The notes: generated from the letters alone by a model not told the origin. A DNA stretch of 64,000 nt from Pagrus major (GCF_040436345.1 NC_133227.1:22938671-23002670), one strand, 5' to 3'. Positions 24,922 to 39,167 are shown, numbered from the stretch's first letter. Translations and numbers: made by a program.

Positions 24922-24927
24922 TATAAG
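24922..24927 (+). promoter_or_regulatory. TATA-like box of FOXI gene
   Basis: TATAAG about 197 nt before the start codon, in AGAGTATAAGTTTCTC. This is a plausible core promoter; the transcript start would then fall near 24950. Confidence 0.45.
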
Positions 24928-25118
24928 TTTCTCAGGTGAGCAGCAGGTGAACAGATCACGACAGGTGCAGGAGCTGCGTGAAGCCTCTGGAAACACACAC
25001 ACACACTTATTTATACAAACACACACACGCTTGTTGGAAGTGAGCAGAAGAAGGACGTCGGCGTGAAGACGAGACAGGACAGTGAAGGCAGAACCACAGG
25101 AGGGAACAGAAGACCAGC

Positions 25119-26631
<1,513 letters not shown>

Positions 26632-26824
26632 CACGAACCTCCAGAGACCATTATATGTTTACACCGAGAACTGATGATGTATTTTAAAGTTTTCAAAATG
26701 TCTTCATGTGAATGTTTGGTTGAATTCAAACCAGCCAGAGTGTGAATGTTCCTATTTATCTTTTTTTAAAAAGGGGGGTGAATGTTTGATGCGTAAATAT
26801 GAGTCCAATGTATTTAATGTTTGG

Positions 26825-26830
26825 AATAAA
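26825..26830 (+). terminator. Poly(A) signal of FOXI gene
   Basis: AATAAA 194 nt after the stop codon, followed by TGTTTTCTC. Confidence 0.7.
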
Positions 26831-26914
26831 AAAGAAAAGTTAAACTTCAAAAACTGTTTTCTCTTTTTTCTCAAATGTAATCATCTATATAAATGAAGTA
26901 CCTGCACCTTTACC

Positions 26915-27800
26915 AAGCTTAGCTTCTCCCACAGGCTAACATCAAGCTTAGCTTCTCCAACAGGCTAAAATCAAGCTTAGCTTCTCCAACAGGCTAACAT
27001 CAAGCTTAGCTTCTCCAACAGGCTAACATCAAGGTTAGCTTCTCCAACAGGCTAACATCAAGCTTAGCGTCTTCAATAGCCCACAACCAAGGTTAGCGTG
27101 GCTGACATCAGGGATAGCTTCTCCAACAGGCTAACATCAAGCTTAGCTTCTCCAACAGGCTAACATCAAGCTTAGCTTCTCCAACAGGCTAACATCAAGC
27201 TTAGCGTCTTCAATAGCCCACAACCAAGGTTAGCTTGGCTGACATCAGGGATAGCTTCTCCAACAGGCTAACATCAATGTTAGCTTCTCCAACAGGCTAA
27301 CATCAAGGTTAGCTTCTCCAACAGGCTAACATCAAGCTTAGCGTCTTTAATAGCCCACAACCAAGGTTAGCTTGGCTGACATCAGGGATAGCTTCTCCAA
27401 CAGGCTAACATCAATGTTAGCTTCTCCAACAGGCTAACATCAAGCTTAGCGTCTTTAATAGCCCACAACCAAGGTTAGCTTGGCTGACATCAGGGATAGC
27501 TTCTCCAACAGGCTAACATCAAGGTTAGCTTCTCCAACAGGCTAAAATCAAGCTTAGCTTCTCCCACAGGCTAGCACTAAGGTTAGCTTCTCCAACAGGC
27601 TAACACTAAGGTTAGCTTCTCCAACAGGCTACCATCAAGCTTAGCTTCTCCCACAGGCTAACACTAAGGTTAGCTTCTCCCACAGGCTAACATCAAGCTT
27701 AGCTTCTCCAACAGGCTAACACTAAGGTTAGCTTCTCCAACAGGCTAACACTAAGGTTAGCTTCTCCAACAGGCTAACACTAAGGTTAGTTTCTCTAGGC
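26915..27800. repeat. 29-bp minisatellite (GCTTAGCTTCTCCAACAGGC...)
   Basis: About 30 direct copies of a 29-bp unit containing GCTTAGCTTCTCCAACAGGC followed by TAACATCAA. A longer variant block with AATAGCCCACAACCAAGG recurs about four times, giving a higher-order structure. The core is the same as in the lcp2 intron 3 array. Confidence 0.95.
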
Positions 27801-28424
27801 CATTTATCACAGGATTAAGCTGCTTTCAAAGCGAACAGAAAACACAGTAGAGTTCATTGACGAAAGGATCCTGAAGATCTCTAGTTGATGATGTCGTGGT
27901 GTCAGGAAGATCTCTCAGCCCTGACTGCATCCTTTTGCTCTCATGTGTTTGAGCTCCACAGCTGAACTTAACAAGTTTGAACATCTGAAGTCATTAACTC
28001 TCTGCAGTGAGAAATCCTTCTTATCTCCTCTCTTTAAAACTCTTCCCACGGAGATTGAACCGCTGGCGAGGGATAATGACATCAGCACCTTCAAAGAAAA
28101 ACAAACAAACAAGCAAACAAACAGTCATGCTGCGGTTCATGGATCTGCTGAGTCGTGATATCCAGGAAGAGGAAAACCTTTTATCTGTGTGTTTGACTTA
28201 GTTTCAGTGATTCAGCAGTAACGTGTGCAGGATGAGTCGACAGCAGAGATGATGACGCAGATTACAGCTCTGAATGTTTCAGTCAGCAGATCCCACAGAC
28301 TGACACACAACCAGCGCTCAGATTTCCCACAGGCAGTGAACTGATGGCAGGTAAAACTAATCTGTGGGAAAGAGGAAGTCCTCCACCTTTTTATTTATTT
28401 ATTTATCTATCAGGCTAACATGAT
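27801..28424. other. Unassigned sequence
   Basis: No gene, splice-framed exon or named repeat recognised. Confidence 0.5.
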
Positions 28425-29115
28425 GGAAAGAAGTACATTTACTCAAGTACTGCACTAAAATAGTTTTTATACAGCGCAGGCCTACATTTAAATATGTGTA
28501 TAATTTACTTTTACTTGTACTTTTGATACTTAAGTACATTCAGTGTCAGATACTTAAAGACTTTTACTCAAGTACTGTCTGTCCCATGGGTGACTTTTAC
28601 TTTTACCAAAGTAATATGATAAATGATATCTTTACTTTTGGGTGTGATTTACAACACTGTGACGTACTAAGTCATAATTTTGACCACAATTTTAATTAAC
28701 TTTGGATTTATCTTTTTGTAAATGGACTTCTGTCCACTTACCAGCATATTCTGGAGCTTTCGACCATATCACACAGTCTTCGTGATGATACGTGGCCCTG
28801 AGCCCTTGTTATTGTTTTGTTTTTAAAGTAAAAATATCATCACTAAAAATATACTCAAAGCAAAATATACTCATCATGCTGTATGATGCTAACTATATTT
28901 ACTTTACAAGATTAAAACTTTATTGTTCTCAGTGGACAGTCACAAACTAACCAGCAGTTAATCTGGGACATCCTGCTTAATGAGTACTTTTACTTTTACT
29001 AAGTTTATTTTGATGAAACACTAAAAGAAAGTTTTAATGTAAAACCTTTTTTTTAAATGGATGTTTTCACTGTTGTATTTAAGTACAAGATTTGAGTAAT
29101 ACGTCCACCTCTGGT
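28425..29115. repeat. Interspersed repeat rich in ACTTTTACTTNAAGTAC
   Basis: Opens GAAAGAAGTACATTTACTCA and closes AATACGTCCACCTCTGG, the two ends of the common fish element also seen at 30100 and 22845. Confidence 0.55.
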
Positions 29116-29659
29116 GTTGTGTAGTGGACTAAAGAACAATATTTCATTCTGATCTTTAACATTTTATTGATTATTGTTACAATGTTTAGTCCTTTATATA
29201 TTTTTCATCTATCATTGTTTATTTTGGTCTTTATTGTCCCAATTTTGCTATGAGCCACTTCAGGCTGCATGTTTGTATGAAAGTATAAAATGTTTTTAGT
29301 TTTGAGCGTTTTGCAGGTTAATTGTTTAACATGACTGTAAACATACAGATGTTTTTCTACCCAGATTTCTACTCCTGTCTTTATATCTTGTCAGAGTTGG
29401 AAGTTGTTGTTTCTTTCTGTTAGTGTCTCTAGAGTTGGATAAATAAAGATTACATCAGAGTTTAATTAAAGGTTTTTTATTTATGGGGACGGGTCCAGAC
29501 ACGCATCACAGCAGCTACTAATGAGCAACGACCACACGAAGCTCTGATTGTTATTAAAGCATCAAACAGCTTTACATTGATGTTAATGTCCTGCCTGTGT
29601 GTGTGTGTGTGTCTCCATGCTGCATGTTTAGTCATCATGTCGTCCATTGATGTGTATAT

Positions 29660-29790
29660 GACGGTAAACAGACGGCACACTCTGACTGACTGATGCCATC
29701 AGCTGATCAATACTGCTGAAAGACGTCTGATCAAGCCCGTCTGTTTAGGTTTAGGTCAATAGCAGCGTAAGTGTGCCGTCTGTTTACACT
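29660..29790. repeat. Inverted repeat GTAAACAGACGGCACAC
   Basis: A 17-bp arm at about 29662-29680 is repeated exactly inverted at about 29770-29788. The same arm with a preceding GT tract recurs at 36415-36505, so it belongs to a dispersed element. Confidence 0.6.
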
Positions 29791-29819
29791 CCACACGTCC
29801 TCAGACAGGTCCACCCTCA

Positions 29820-29822
<3 letters not shown>

Positions 29823-29889
<67 letters not shown>

Positions 29890-29960
29890 TATTGTGTGTG
29901 TCATCACAGACAGCTGAAACTGATGATCTGTATTGTCACAATAAACACAGAGACACTGAG

Positions 29961-30030
<70 letters not shown>
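29823..30030. repeat. (CA)n and (GT)n facing tracts
   Basis: About 31 CA units (29823-29884) and about 33 GT units (29962-30029) separated by roughly 80 bp. They are complementary and could fold back. Confidence 0.95.
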
Positions 30031-30099
30031 AATGTCAGGAGTCAGACACACACAGATAACTGATTTTTTTCTCTCTGTTTTATAACAGTGTTCATAAGC

Positions 30100-30540
30100 A
30101 GTGGTGGAAAGTAACTAAGTACATTTACTCAAGTACTTTGCTTTGGTAAACTTTGGTAGCACTACTTTACAGAACAAACACGTTTAGTTTATAGTTTTGA
30201 TATTTTACTGAAAGTTGAACTTTGAACGCAGGAGTTTTATTTATAATGGAGTATTTAAATGCTGTATTTCTACTTTTACTTACGGCACAATTACTATACA
30301 TGTTTTCTGTAAACTGATCAGTCTACAAGTTGTAAAGTTAGCGTTAGAATAGTTTGTAACTAAAGTTGGCCTGTAAAGACGGACGAGTGAGTGAGATGAT
30401 TGTCCGTGTTTGGTGTGGTGACGTTTAATGTCCCCGACAACCTCTGTAGTGTCATTTAGCCACTTGTTTCTAAGACACGTAAGTACTTTACTATTCAACT
30501 GTGGGACATTTAAGGATGTATTTATGTTGTAGAACAAAAC
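30100..30540. repeat. Interspersed repeat, GTGGTGGAAAGTAACTAAGT type
   Basis: The 5' part is the common fish element. The segment 30287-30410 matches 46431-46552 with few differences (ATAGTTTGTAAC, GGCCTGTAAAGACGGAC). Confidence 0.65.
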
Positions 30541-30699
30541 ATGTACAGATCTTTAGCCTGTGGTAACCACAGACCTTATTTCAGGCATTTAACTGAAAAC
30601 CAATTAAAAAAAACCCATTGACTTTGACATTGACAAAATTGCTAACCAATTTTGGGGTTTTAGGACTCATTACTTCACCACTCTATACTCCACCATTGT

Positions 30700-33540
30700 T
30701 AGTATAACATACTGAAAACTTGGGGATTTCAGGGACTTTAAAGGTGTTTTGAGGCAGGTTCTGGTTTCAGGGAGTCGGATAAGGTTCCAGCGGTTTAGTG
30801 GATCCTGAAGTGGATACCAAAGTCTTTTGGCTTCATAAAGAGGAATTAAAATTTCCTTGAGAGGGGCTCAGTTCACCTGAAGTTTCTTTGAGAAGTTTCA
30901 GGGACACCTAGTGAGAGTTTCAGAGGTGGTTTCAGCAGTAATTAATTAAGGAGGCTTCAGAGTTCCCTGACAGGGTTTAAGTTTCATTAAGGGGGTTAGA
31001 TTTAGGGTTCGGGCTAAGCCCTGTTGAAGGAATCTCGGAGCTCCTTGAGAGTTTTCTCTGACTTTTTCAAGAGGATTCAAGAAGTTCTTCAAAGGTGTTT
31101 CACTGTCCCATGGGGTCTTCCAGCAGTCCTTTAGGTCAGGAGGAGTCTGAGGGGTATTGTTCATAAGATGGTTGAGATATCCCTGAGGGCCTCCCAGAGC
31201 TTCTTTAGAGTTCCCAGTGTTTTGTTGAAGAGACCATTAAGATCCTTAAGGTGGTTCCAGTGTTGCATGGGATTATCCTTGTGGTTTTTAAAAGGTATGA
31301 GGTGTCTGTGAGGGTTCCTGGACCTAAATGTTTCCAGGGCATCTGAAGATCCTTAAACTGGTTTAGGGTCCATAGAGAGGTTCTCGAGTCCACTGGATCT
31401 CTGAGGAGCCCCAGTATTGTTGAAGTTTCCAGGAATTCTTATGGTGAGATCCTTAAAGTGGTTTCAGGAGTCTGAGAGTTTCCAGAGCTTCTTGAAAAGG
31501 AAGAATTACTTCATCATCGTAGCTGCCACATAGTCAGTTAGCGGTTTGGTGCCTTTCCCAAGGGCATCTCAGCAGTCTTCAGGACTTGAACAGGCACATC
31601 TCTAATCCACACATGGTCTGTGTTGAACTTGAAATGACATATTCCCAAACCAAATTCATACAGATTAAGCTACTGATGCCCCTACTTGTGGAGGATTAAG
31701 AGATTCTTAAAAGGGATTTAAAGGTCCAGGGGTGCTTTAATTAGTTTTCACAAGCTTTGTCTGCCTGTTTTGAAAACAAATCCTTTATTTAAAGTGAAAG
31801 TGGTTTTGAACATGATTTATGTTTGCCCTAAAAAAACACCAGACACACCCACATATACCCCTCTGGTTGGCCAGGTGTTGCACTAAACCTGAACCTAATG
31901 GAGGCTGTGGCGGGAGAAGGGGTTCCTGTATCTGTTTGGCCCCTGGCCCCAATAGGATTTGGGTACACCAATGTGGTTATTGGTTTATTCGTTCAAGGGG
32001 TCTTTGACTAAGTCTCAGGGGTCATTGAAGAAGTTCGTTGATACGTTGAAGCCAAATCTACCTGATCTTCATGTGACTGGATGAGTAAAATTCCACAACA
32101 TGGCAAATAAAAGTGTGTTGATGAACTGTCAGAGCAGGTGTAGTGAAATGTTGAGCAGGAATCCTTCAGCCCACGGACATAAAAAGAGGAAGAAAGAGGA
32201 GGTTTTCCGAACAGGTTCCTACTGATCGTAGATTCCTCCCCCTCTTCTATCTGTCCTGTTCAGACTTGTCGTCATAATTTCTCTCCTCTGTGATGTTCAT
32301 AAACTCCTGTCAACTCTGAGCCTGAGGCAACAGAAACTTTCCACTACTGACACACAGCCAGACAGACAGACAGGCAGAAAGATAGACAGGCAGGGAGAGG
32401 GTAACAATTGCAGGAATGATCGAGGGAAGACAGTCAAGAGAAAGGTTTGAAGCAATTTTGGACAATTGTGAGGGGTGCTATGGGTGCCTGAGGTACACAT
32501 TTCTCAGGATTCATTGAACTAATATATATTTAGGGTCCTTGAAGGATTTTAAAGTACATTAGAGGGAATCACAGTTCCTTGAAGGAGAGTTTTGAGGGTT
32601 TCTTTTTGGAATTTTGTAGAGTTATTGAGGATTTTTTGGGATCTTTGGGGGCTTTGGTCACTGGAGCGGTTCCAGTTACCAAAGAGGTTTTTGGGGTTCC
32701 TTCTGTGTTCAAGGAGGTACCACCTTGAGGGAGATTCATTGTTCATTGAGGAAGTTTTTGGAAGTTCCAGGTCTCCTTGCAGGGTATTCTGGCGTGAAGC
32801 CATGGAAAGGTTGGAAAGGGACCAGAGTGGGGTATTTAAAGAGGTTCTCAGGGACTTAGGTGGTTTTAGGGGATCATTGCCGGGATTTGGTCACTGGAGT
32901 GGTACCAGCAATGCTTATGTGGTTCCCAGTGTTACCTGAGAGGTTTTTGGGTTTCCTTTAGTGTTCCAGGAGGAGTTTCATTTGTCCTTGAGGGAGTTTT
33001 TAGGAAGTTCCAGGTCCAGGGTGTCAGGGATATGTTGATCTCCTTGAGGTTTAACTAAAACTTAAGGTGGTTTTGCCTGGGTTTGAATATGTTTTAGCAT
33101 TCCAGGAAGATGGTCAAGAGCAGGAGTAGCTTACATGGTGCCCACAAGCTCCTGGTATCCCGCTGTGAGCATGAGTCGCCTGCAGGGCACCTTAAACCTT
33201 AAACCTAGACTGTCTCCTAAAACATGTAGCCTATTAAAGACATACTATTCATCGTTTAACGGTAAACTGAGCAAACATGTACCCCTCCATGTTACTCCAT
33301 TTCACTGAGGTAGCTCACGTTCTCCAAAGGGTTGGTGACCCTTCAGAATGTTTTTTTTATGGCAATCTAAGTCGTTCTCACATTTATTGATTTTGGGTTT
33401 TGGGGAGTTGCAGATGTTCTTGAGGTGGTCTATCAAGGGGCTCCAAGGGACCTTGAAGTGGTTCTCGGAGACGTTGCTGTCTTTTCAGGCATTTAAGTGG
33501 TGTCTCAATCTGAAGGTTTTGCAGGATAAACCACACTGTC
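30700..33540. repeat. Degenerate GGTTCC/CCTTGAGG satellite
   Basis: Three blocks (about 30700-31510, 32470-33120, 33345-33540) of diverged repeats of GTTCCAGG, GGTTTCAGGG and CCTTGAGG. Within the second block a unit of about 235 bp is duplicated: TTTGGTCACTGGAG occurs near 32650 and again near 32885. The stretch between blocks one and two is unrelated. Confidence 0.65.
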
Positions 33541-33993
33541 TGGTTTTGTCCAAAAACCTCATTAACAGGTGAAAATTGCAGGTGAACTGCCCTGATGGTG
33601 CCTGAGAGGACAAACAAAGACGTCTCCGCAGAGAGACGGTGATTGTTGGGGGTTAAACTGGATTGGATGTGGTTTCACTGTAACGGACGCGACAGGGATC
33701 ATACGGGTCGTCTTCTTTAAAGCTGTCAAGATACCAGCATGACAAGCCAACGCAACTCACCTGTAACAACATTCACACCGTCAAACAGTCTCTAAGTCTT
33801 TAAGTTGTGTATTTGTAACTCAGAAAACTTTTCTAACAATGAGGGGAGATATCGATTTCTAATATTTTATGAGAGAAAACAAAAAAAAAAGTCTGGAAAA
33901 ATCCTGAAACAAGTTGATTGAACGGATGTGAAATATCTCGCGTTGGCTTTAATAGTTGTTTCTGTTTCAGGTGTGTTCTTTGCTGCAGGCCTC

Positions 33994-34032
<39 letters not shown>

Positions 34033-34439
34033 TGTCTGTCTGTCTGTCTGTCTGTCTTTGTGTAACGTTATGCAAATGTGAGGCCAGCCGTCAGCCCGGC
34101 GGTTAGCGGGTGGACCACACACACACACACCGCAGCAGCTCTGTCAGTCCTGACTGCTGATGTGCCCTTGAGCACCTGACATGTCTCATTCATAAGAGAT
34201 TAAACTCAGATCACGCGGGACGTGTGCCTAACTCATGCCTACAATCAGCCATCATTAAAACCATTGGTCAATAACTTCCCCCTGGTTTTAGAGATTAAAC
34301 TTGTTTTTTTTATCCATTAATTAATAATACTGACTCGTCTATTTATAAAGCTTCCTGCAAAGAAATGGTGGAAGAGCTACTCAGATCTCACGCCTCTTCC
34401 GGTGGACCCCATGGGACCTTATTTCACAAAAACGGAGAG
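33541..34439. other. Unassigned with microsatellites
   Basis: Contains a CA tract (about 33994-34030) followed at once by a TGTC tract (about 34034-34056). No gene recognised. Confidence 0.6.
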
Positions 34440-35000
34440 GGACAAATCATTTTTTGATCCATGATCCTTGAGTTGTGCCATGAATTTCACTTGTGACGTT
34501 TGTCAATTTAAAAGATAGTTTTGCCAAGTCAATAAAGTCGCAGTTTGTCGTCAATAAAGCAACATATCATCTAGTTTTGTGTTAAACCGCTCAGTGAACT
34601 ACATCGTATCGCTCAACATACGTCACCGACACCAACATGGCCGCCAACTCAGCACAGAAACTAAAAAAGATGAAAATCACAATAAATCTGCTCATATTGA
34701 CGACTGCAGTTATGTGAAAGGAGAGTTGATCAGTTCTGTGAGCTGCTAATATACAGGAGCAGCTTTACAATGTTTAAGTTACGGGTTTTGGTGAGCGTTC
34801 AACGACGCGTCGTCACTAACGCGACTGTTGGCTGTGTCGTCTTTCTAATTATGTACGTTCACAGTCTTATATTTCATTAGTTTTATGACAAACTGTGACT
34901 TTGTTGACTTAGAAAATGATCTTTTAAATTGACAAACATCATATAATTATAATAAATATCATTCATGACACAATTCAATCATCTGAATGTTAAGAAAAAT
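34440..35000. mobile_element. Old foldback / MITE-like element
   Basis: Arms near 34470-34550 and 34888-34985 are imperfect inverted copies: GTTTGTCAATTTAAAAGAT on the left faces its reverse on the right, as do TTGAGTTGTGCCATGAAT and ATTCATGACACAATTCAA. No transposase text lies inside. The class is unknown; the divergence suggests age. Confidence 0.55.
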
Positions 35001-35303
35001 GTCAATGGATTTGTGCTGAAAAGAAAACTGTATTAAAATCCTCTGTTGTCATAAACGGATTAATAAAATAAACACCAGAGCGGGTCAGCAGTGTGATAAA
35101 GCTCCTGTAGCTGAGTGTTCAGTTAGTGCTGACATATTTATTAATGAACCGTCTGTCTGTTGACTCACATCAGAAGACGTGAGGCGTTTAAAGTCACAGA
35201 AGCTGCTCTGTTGTTTGGAGTTTGAGGGAAACTCGATGAAGGTGGAAAAATCCTTATAGGGGCGGTCCGACTGGTACGAGACATGCTGAGACAGGACCAC
35301 TGC

Positions 35304-35367
<64 letters not shown>

Positions 35368-35962
35368 TGTAATCATACGTTATGGCAGTTATGGTGGTAA
35401 CCATGACGAAAATAATAATAATAACCTGTCCTTCACTGATTCAGTGGCACCTGATACACCTGGACAACATGTTGTCAATAAATGATTTACTCCAACAAGA
35501 GAATAGTGTTAAATTTAATTTAATGCTTTTAAAATCAGACTTTGGTTGAAACTTAAATGACTGACTGACTTTCAGGTCTTTAAGATGCATTAAAGCAGCT
35601 GTAAACAACATTTTTATATTAAAGCAACATTATTTTTAACCTTAAAATAACAGCGTCAAAATCATTCTGATGGTACGTTGTCTTGTAATCTGGTGAACGG
35701 TGTCTCTGTCACTTGTTTCTGCACAATTTAACCTCAGTGAGAGGGTTGGATCACAGCGTTACACACGTTTACTTCAACATACAAGTTTTCAACACATAAC
35801 AGTGTCATGACGTAATGACCTTTGTTTGTTGTTAGCACCTACATTACGTCTGACGTTTTGTTCCAGACCTCGGATTTGTATTTACAACAGTGATGTTGCA
35901 CTCAGAAACTGTGGGGGGCGCCAAATCACACAAAATACAATTTCTACATAATGTTGCTTTCA
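35001..35962. other. Unassigned with (CA)n
   Basis: A CA tract of about 31 units lies at 35302-35364. Otherwise no gene or named repeat. Confidence 0.6.
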
Positions 35963-36096
35963 AGGACCTATTTGTCTCATTCCCAGCCCGTCAAAAACTG
36001 ACACTTTGGGATCATAGGACAGGCCGGCCACCATCCCAAAGCATCAATGAATTGGGGGTGAGACTCAAAAATCAATTTATATTACAAATAGGACCT
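35963..36096. repeat. Foldback hairpin element, copy A
   Basis: GGACCTATTTGTCTCATTCC on the left faces GAGACTCAAAAATC...TACAAATAGGACC on the right. Copies B (41592) and C (48541) share the GAGTCTCATTCCCA arm. This copy has the most mismatches in the arms. Confidence 0.6.
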
Positions 36097-36607
36097 TTAA
36101 ACAAAAAAAACATCAGATATAATATTAAAACACTGACAGGGAACATTTACTGCACCGTGAGTACTTTTACTGTAGGTACTTAAAGTACATTTGGCTGATA
36201 ATACTTATTTGTGACTTGCAAATCAATGACTTCATCCCATTTCTAAATCTGTCTTCAACACACAACTGTAATGTATTTGATGTGTTTTTAATCTGTCCGT
36301 CTGTTAGCAGAGAGCTGAGCGGTGACACTGAGCTGTCGCTGGGTTTTCTTACCACCCAGTCTGACATTCAAATCCTGCGGTGTCATAAAAATGACTGTTC
36401 GAACCTTCAGTCGTGTGTGTGTGTGTGTGTGTGTGTGCGTGTGTGTTTTGCCACCATGCTCTCCATTGATGAGGCATGTGGCAGTAAACAGACGGCACAC
36501 TTTCAGCACTCCTCCTCGTGTTGTGTCATCAACAGTTTGATGAAAGCTATCAGATCTTGATACGACTGATAGTCAGTCAGCACACTTTAATGTGTGTGTG
36601 TTTATTT

Positions 36608-36646
<39 letters not shown>

Positions 36647-37951
36647 CCGCAAATCTTGTTTTCTGTTGATATATTTGAAACTTTTTACTAATTGTATTGT
36701 TTTTATCTTAAACTTCAAACGTGGTGCGTTCAAAGGCGCTCTGAAAGGTGAGATTTGGCAGTTGTATTGATGAGTCTGACGTCGTCCGACACACTGTAAA
36801 AACTGATGGGAATGTTTGTGACCCCTTCGGCTAAAAACGTTTGTGTTCAGCATGTCAACCCTTGGGTCTGACATGACGACATTAAACGCACCAATATTTT
36901 TAAAGAACATTTAAACAGAAGTCAAATTTCCATCTGATTCAGCTCAAAGATGTTTTCCAGGTGTCGGTCTAAAGGAAGTCTGGATGATGAATGCGTGTTG
37001 TGTGAATGTGAGATACCTCTCAGCAAATTAGAAGCCATGATGATGATAATGTGGCAAAACATTTACATAAATAAACTCATTTTCATTCAGATGATTTTGA
37101 TTTCAGGTCAAATTTGTATTTTTCTCCTCCTGTGCAGGCACTGGATATTTCACGAGACACGTCTGTATATGTACATTTCATTCAATGTCAGAGAAAATTA
37201 AAAGCACCTGTACGTTCCACTAAAACAAGAAAACTATTTACATGTGTGGTTTTTAAAGGATGTTTCAACTTCACCATCATCACCTTTTCTTATTTTACAT
37301 GTCAATAAACTAAAAAGTTTTGTGTTTAAGACAAAAGAACTAATTTGAAGGAATCACATACTTTAAAAAAAATATATATTTTAGAAAATATATATGTATT
37401 TTTCAGTGTTTTCATGAAAACTAAAGCCAATAATTAATTTAGGAAAGTAGTTGCAGCTCAAAAACCACAAACTGGTGAAAGATTATAGCTTCAAATTTTA
37501 TAAACTTTACACTTCAAAGCTTTTTATCTGCACACACAATCTGTGGTGTGAGGGAATCATTAAACTCTTCAGCTCTGAGGTGTAATTAAGTGCAGGTGTC
37601 ATTTTAATGTTTGGTTAGTAAAAGTGTGTTTGGTTGATGCACAGTGCTGCCACCCTGTGGTCTCAGACGGAAGTTCAGCTTCAGAAGATGAGACAACGCT
37701 GCCGCCGTGTGGCTGAAACATCAAACTGCAGCGGACTGAAGTGAAAACAGTCGATGATAAAAATCAAGATTTACTGACGAGTCAAACAATATGTCCATGT
37801 CAAACATAGTAATTATAGTACAAATAAAATATAGTAAAAATATATGAAAACCAAATTCATCAAAGCAGAACAATGTTTGATAATTCTTCCTTTTAAAGTT
37901 CCTTTATTTTCTAATTATTTCTTCAAATCTCTAAATTAAATCTAATTAAAG

Positions 37952-37987
<36 letters not shown>

Positions 37988-38915
37988 CACATACATGTTT
38001 TCCACTGTTTGTGTTTTTGCACTCCCATCACCTGAAGATAATATATTTTATTTATAGAGTTTTTTGTGATACTCACTTTCGATAATTTAAAGTAAACCCA
38101 CATTAAAACAACACATTAAAAACGTGATAAAACAGCATCATGGACTAAAAGCAGTTAAGAAAACTAAATAAACTATTTCAATGTGAGCGATCATCAACTT
38201 TGTTCCTTCAGTTTGTTTGTGGGGTTTATTGAAACTTGATCCAGCTGATCAGAACTCAAAGAATAAAAATATTCTGATTCTGACAAGTTAAACATTGTAA
38301 ACACGGTTTCCTAAAATTCTGGACCGCTGCTTTTAAGTGAGGAATGTCGAGAGTCAGTTTGATATTCAGAGCGAAAGAGACCAGAGTCAGTTCACATTTC
38401 TTTTAATTAAAAAACAAACAAACGAAAACAAGAGTTATGAAAGTTAGAATTTGTAAAATCTAACAAAGATTTCTAAGAAACTTCAGCTGATATGCAGTAC
38501 AAAATAAAACATTTAACAGCAGAGACACCAAAACATTGAGTCAATGTTTGGTGACGGGTAATAATCAAATTACAATAAGAAAAAATAAAGTTTTTATGCA
38601 AAATGACCAAACTTTTAACTGAGAATCGACAGTTTGCTGACAAACTGTCTTCTGAACTTTATCAATCTGATCAGCTGCACAACTCTACTGTTGTTTACTT
38701 TTACTGAAATCGTATCAACATTAATTCATGATTTCTGTATTTTGTTGAAAAAATAGATGAAAATATTTCAATATTTGAGGTGAAGATGATCTGATCTGAT
38801 GAATCTGATCAGATCGGAGCATCATCCACTCGACAGGAAGTGGAACCTCCCCTAAACACAACACACTGTTTATTTACATAAACAAAAACTTGTTTATTAA
38901 AACCCTCTTGTTCTT
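36097..38915. other. Gene-poor AT-rich stretch
   Basis: GT tracts at 36413-36445 and 36590-36644 and a TA tract at 37955-37984. No exon with framed splice sites was recognised. Confidence 0.55.
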
Positions 38916-38919
38916 TGTC

Positions 38920-39110
38920 TCCTCCAGAGTCAGATGGTCCAGGAGAGGATTAGCCTAGCTTAGCACAAAGACTGAAGCCCGTTGGCTCCACCTTCCAACA
39001 GCTCCAACTGTCTGATCGGCATGTTTGTAAAAAGGAGACGTTGGGGTTTTGTCGGAGCTACCGATGTGAAACGAGGATTGCCTAAAATGCCGGACTGCTC
39101 CTTTAAAGTG
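38920..39110. repeat. Interspersed fish repeat (AGCCTAGCTTAGCACAAAGA)
   Basis: AGCCTAGCTTAGCACAAAGACTG and nearby phrases match a repeat common in fish genomes; it abuts the 3' end of nhp2. Confidence 0.6.
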
Positions 39111-39114
39111 TGGG

Positions 39115-39120
39115 TTTATT
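39115..39120 (-). terminator. nhp2: Poly(A) signal of nhp2
   Basis: TTTATT on the plus strand (AATAAA on minus) about 50 nt after the nhp2 stop. Confidence 0.6.
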
Positions 39121-39167
39121 TCAACGAAGGCAGTGACCTCGGAGCTGCTCTCTGATTGGCTGTTGTC

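Noticed and set aside
26915-27800. Regular direct repeats reminiscent of a CRISPR array
   Set aside because: Units are contiguous with no unique spacers, and the genome is vertebrate; it is a minisatellite.
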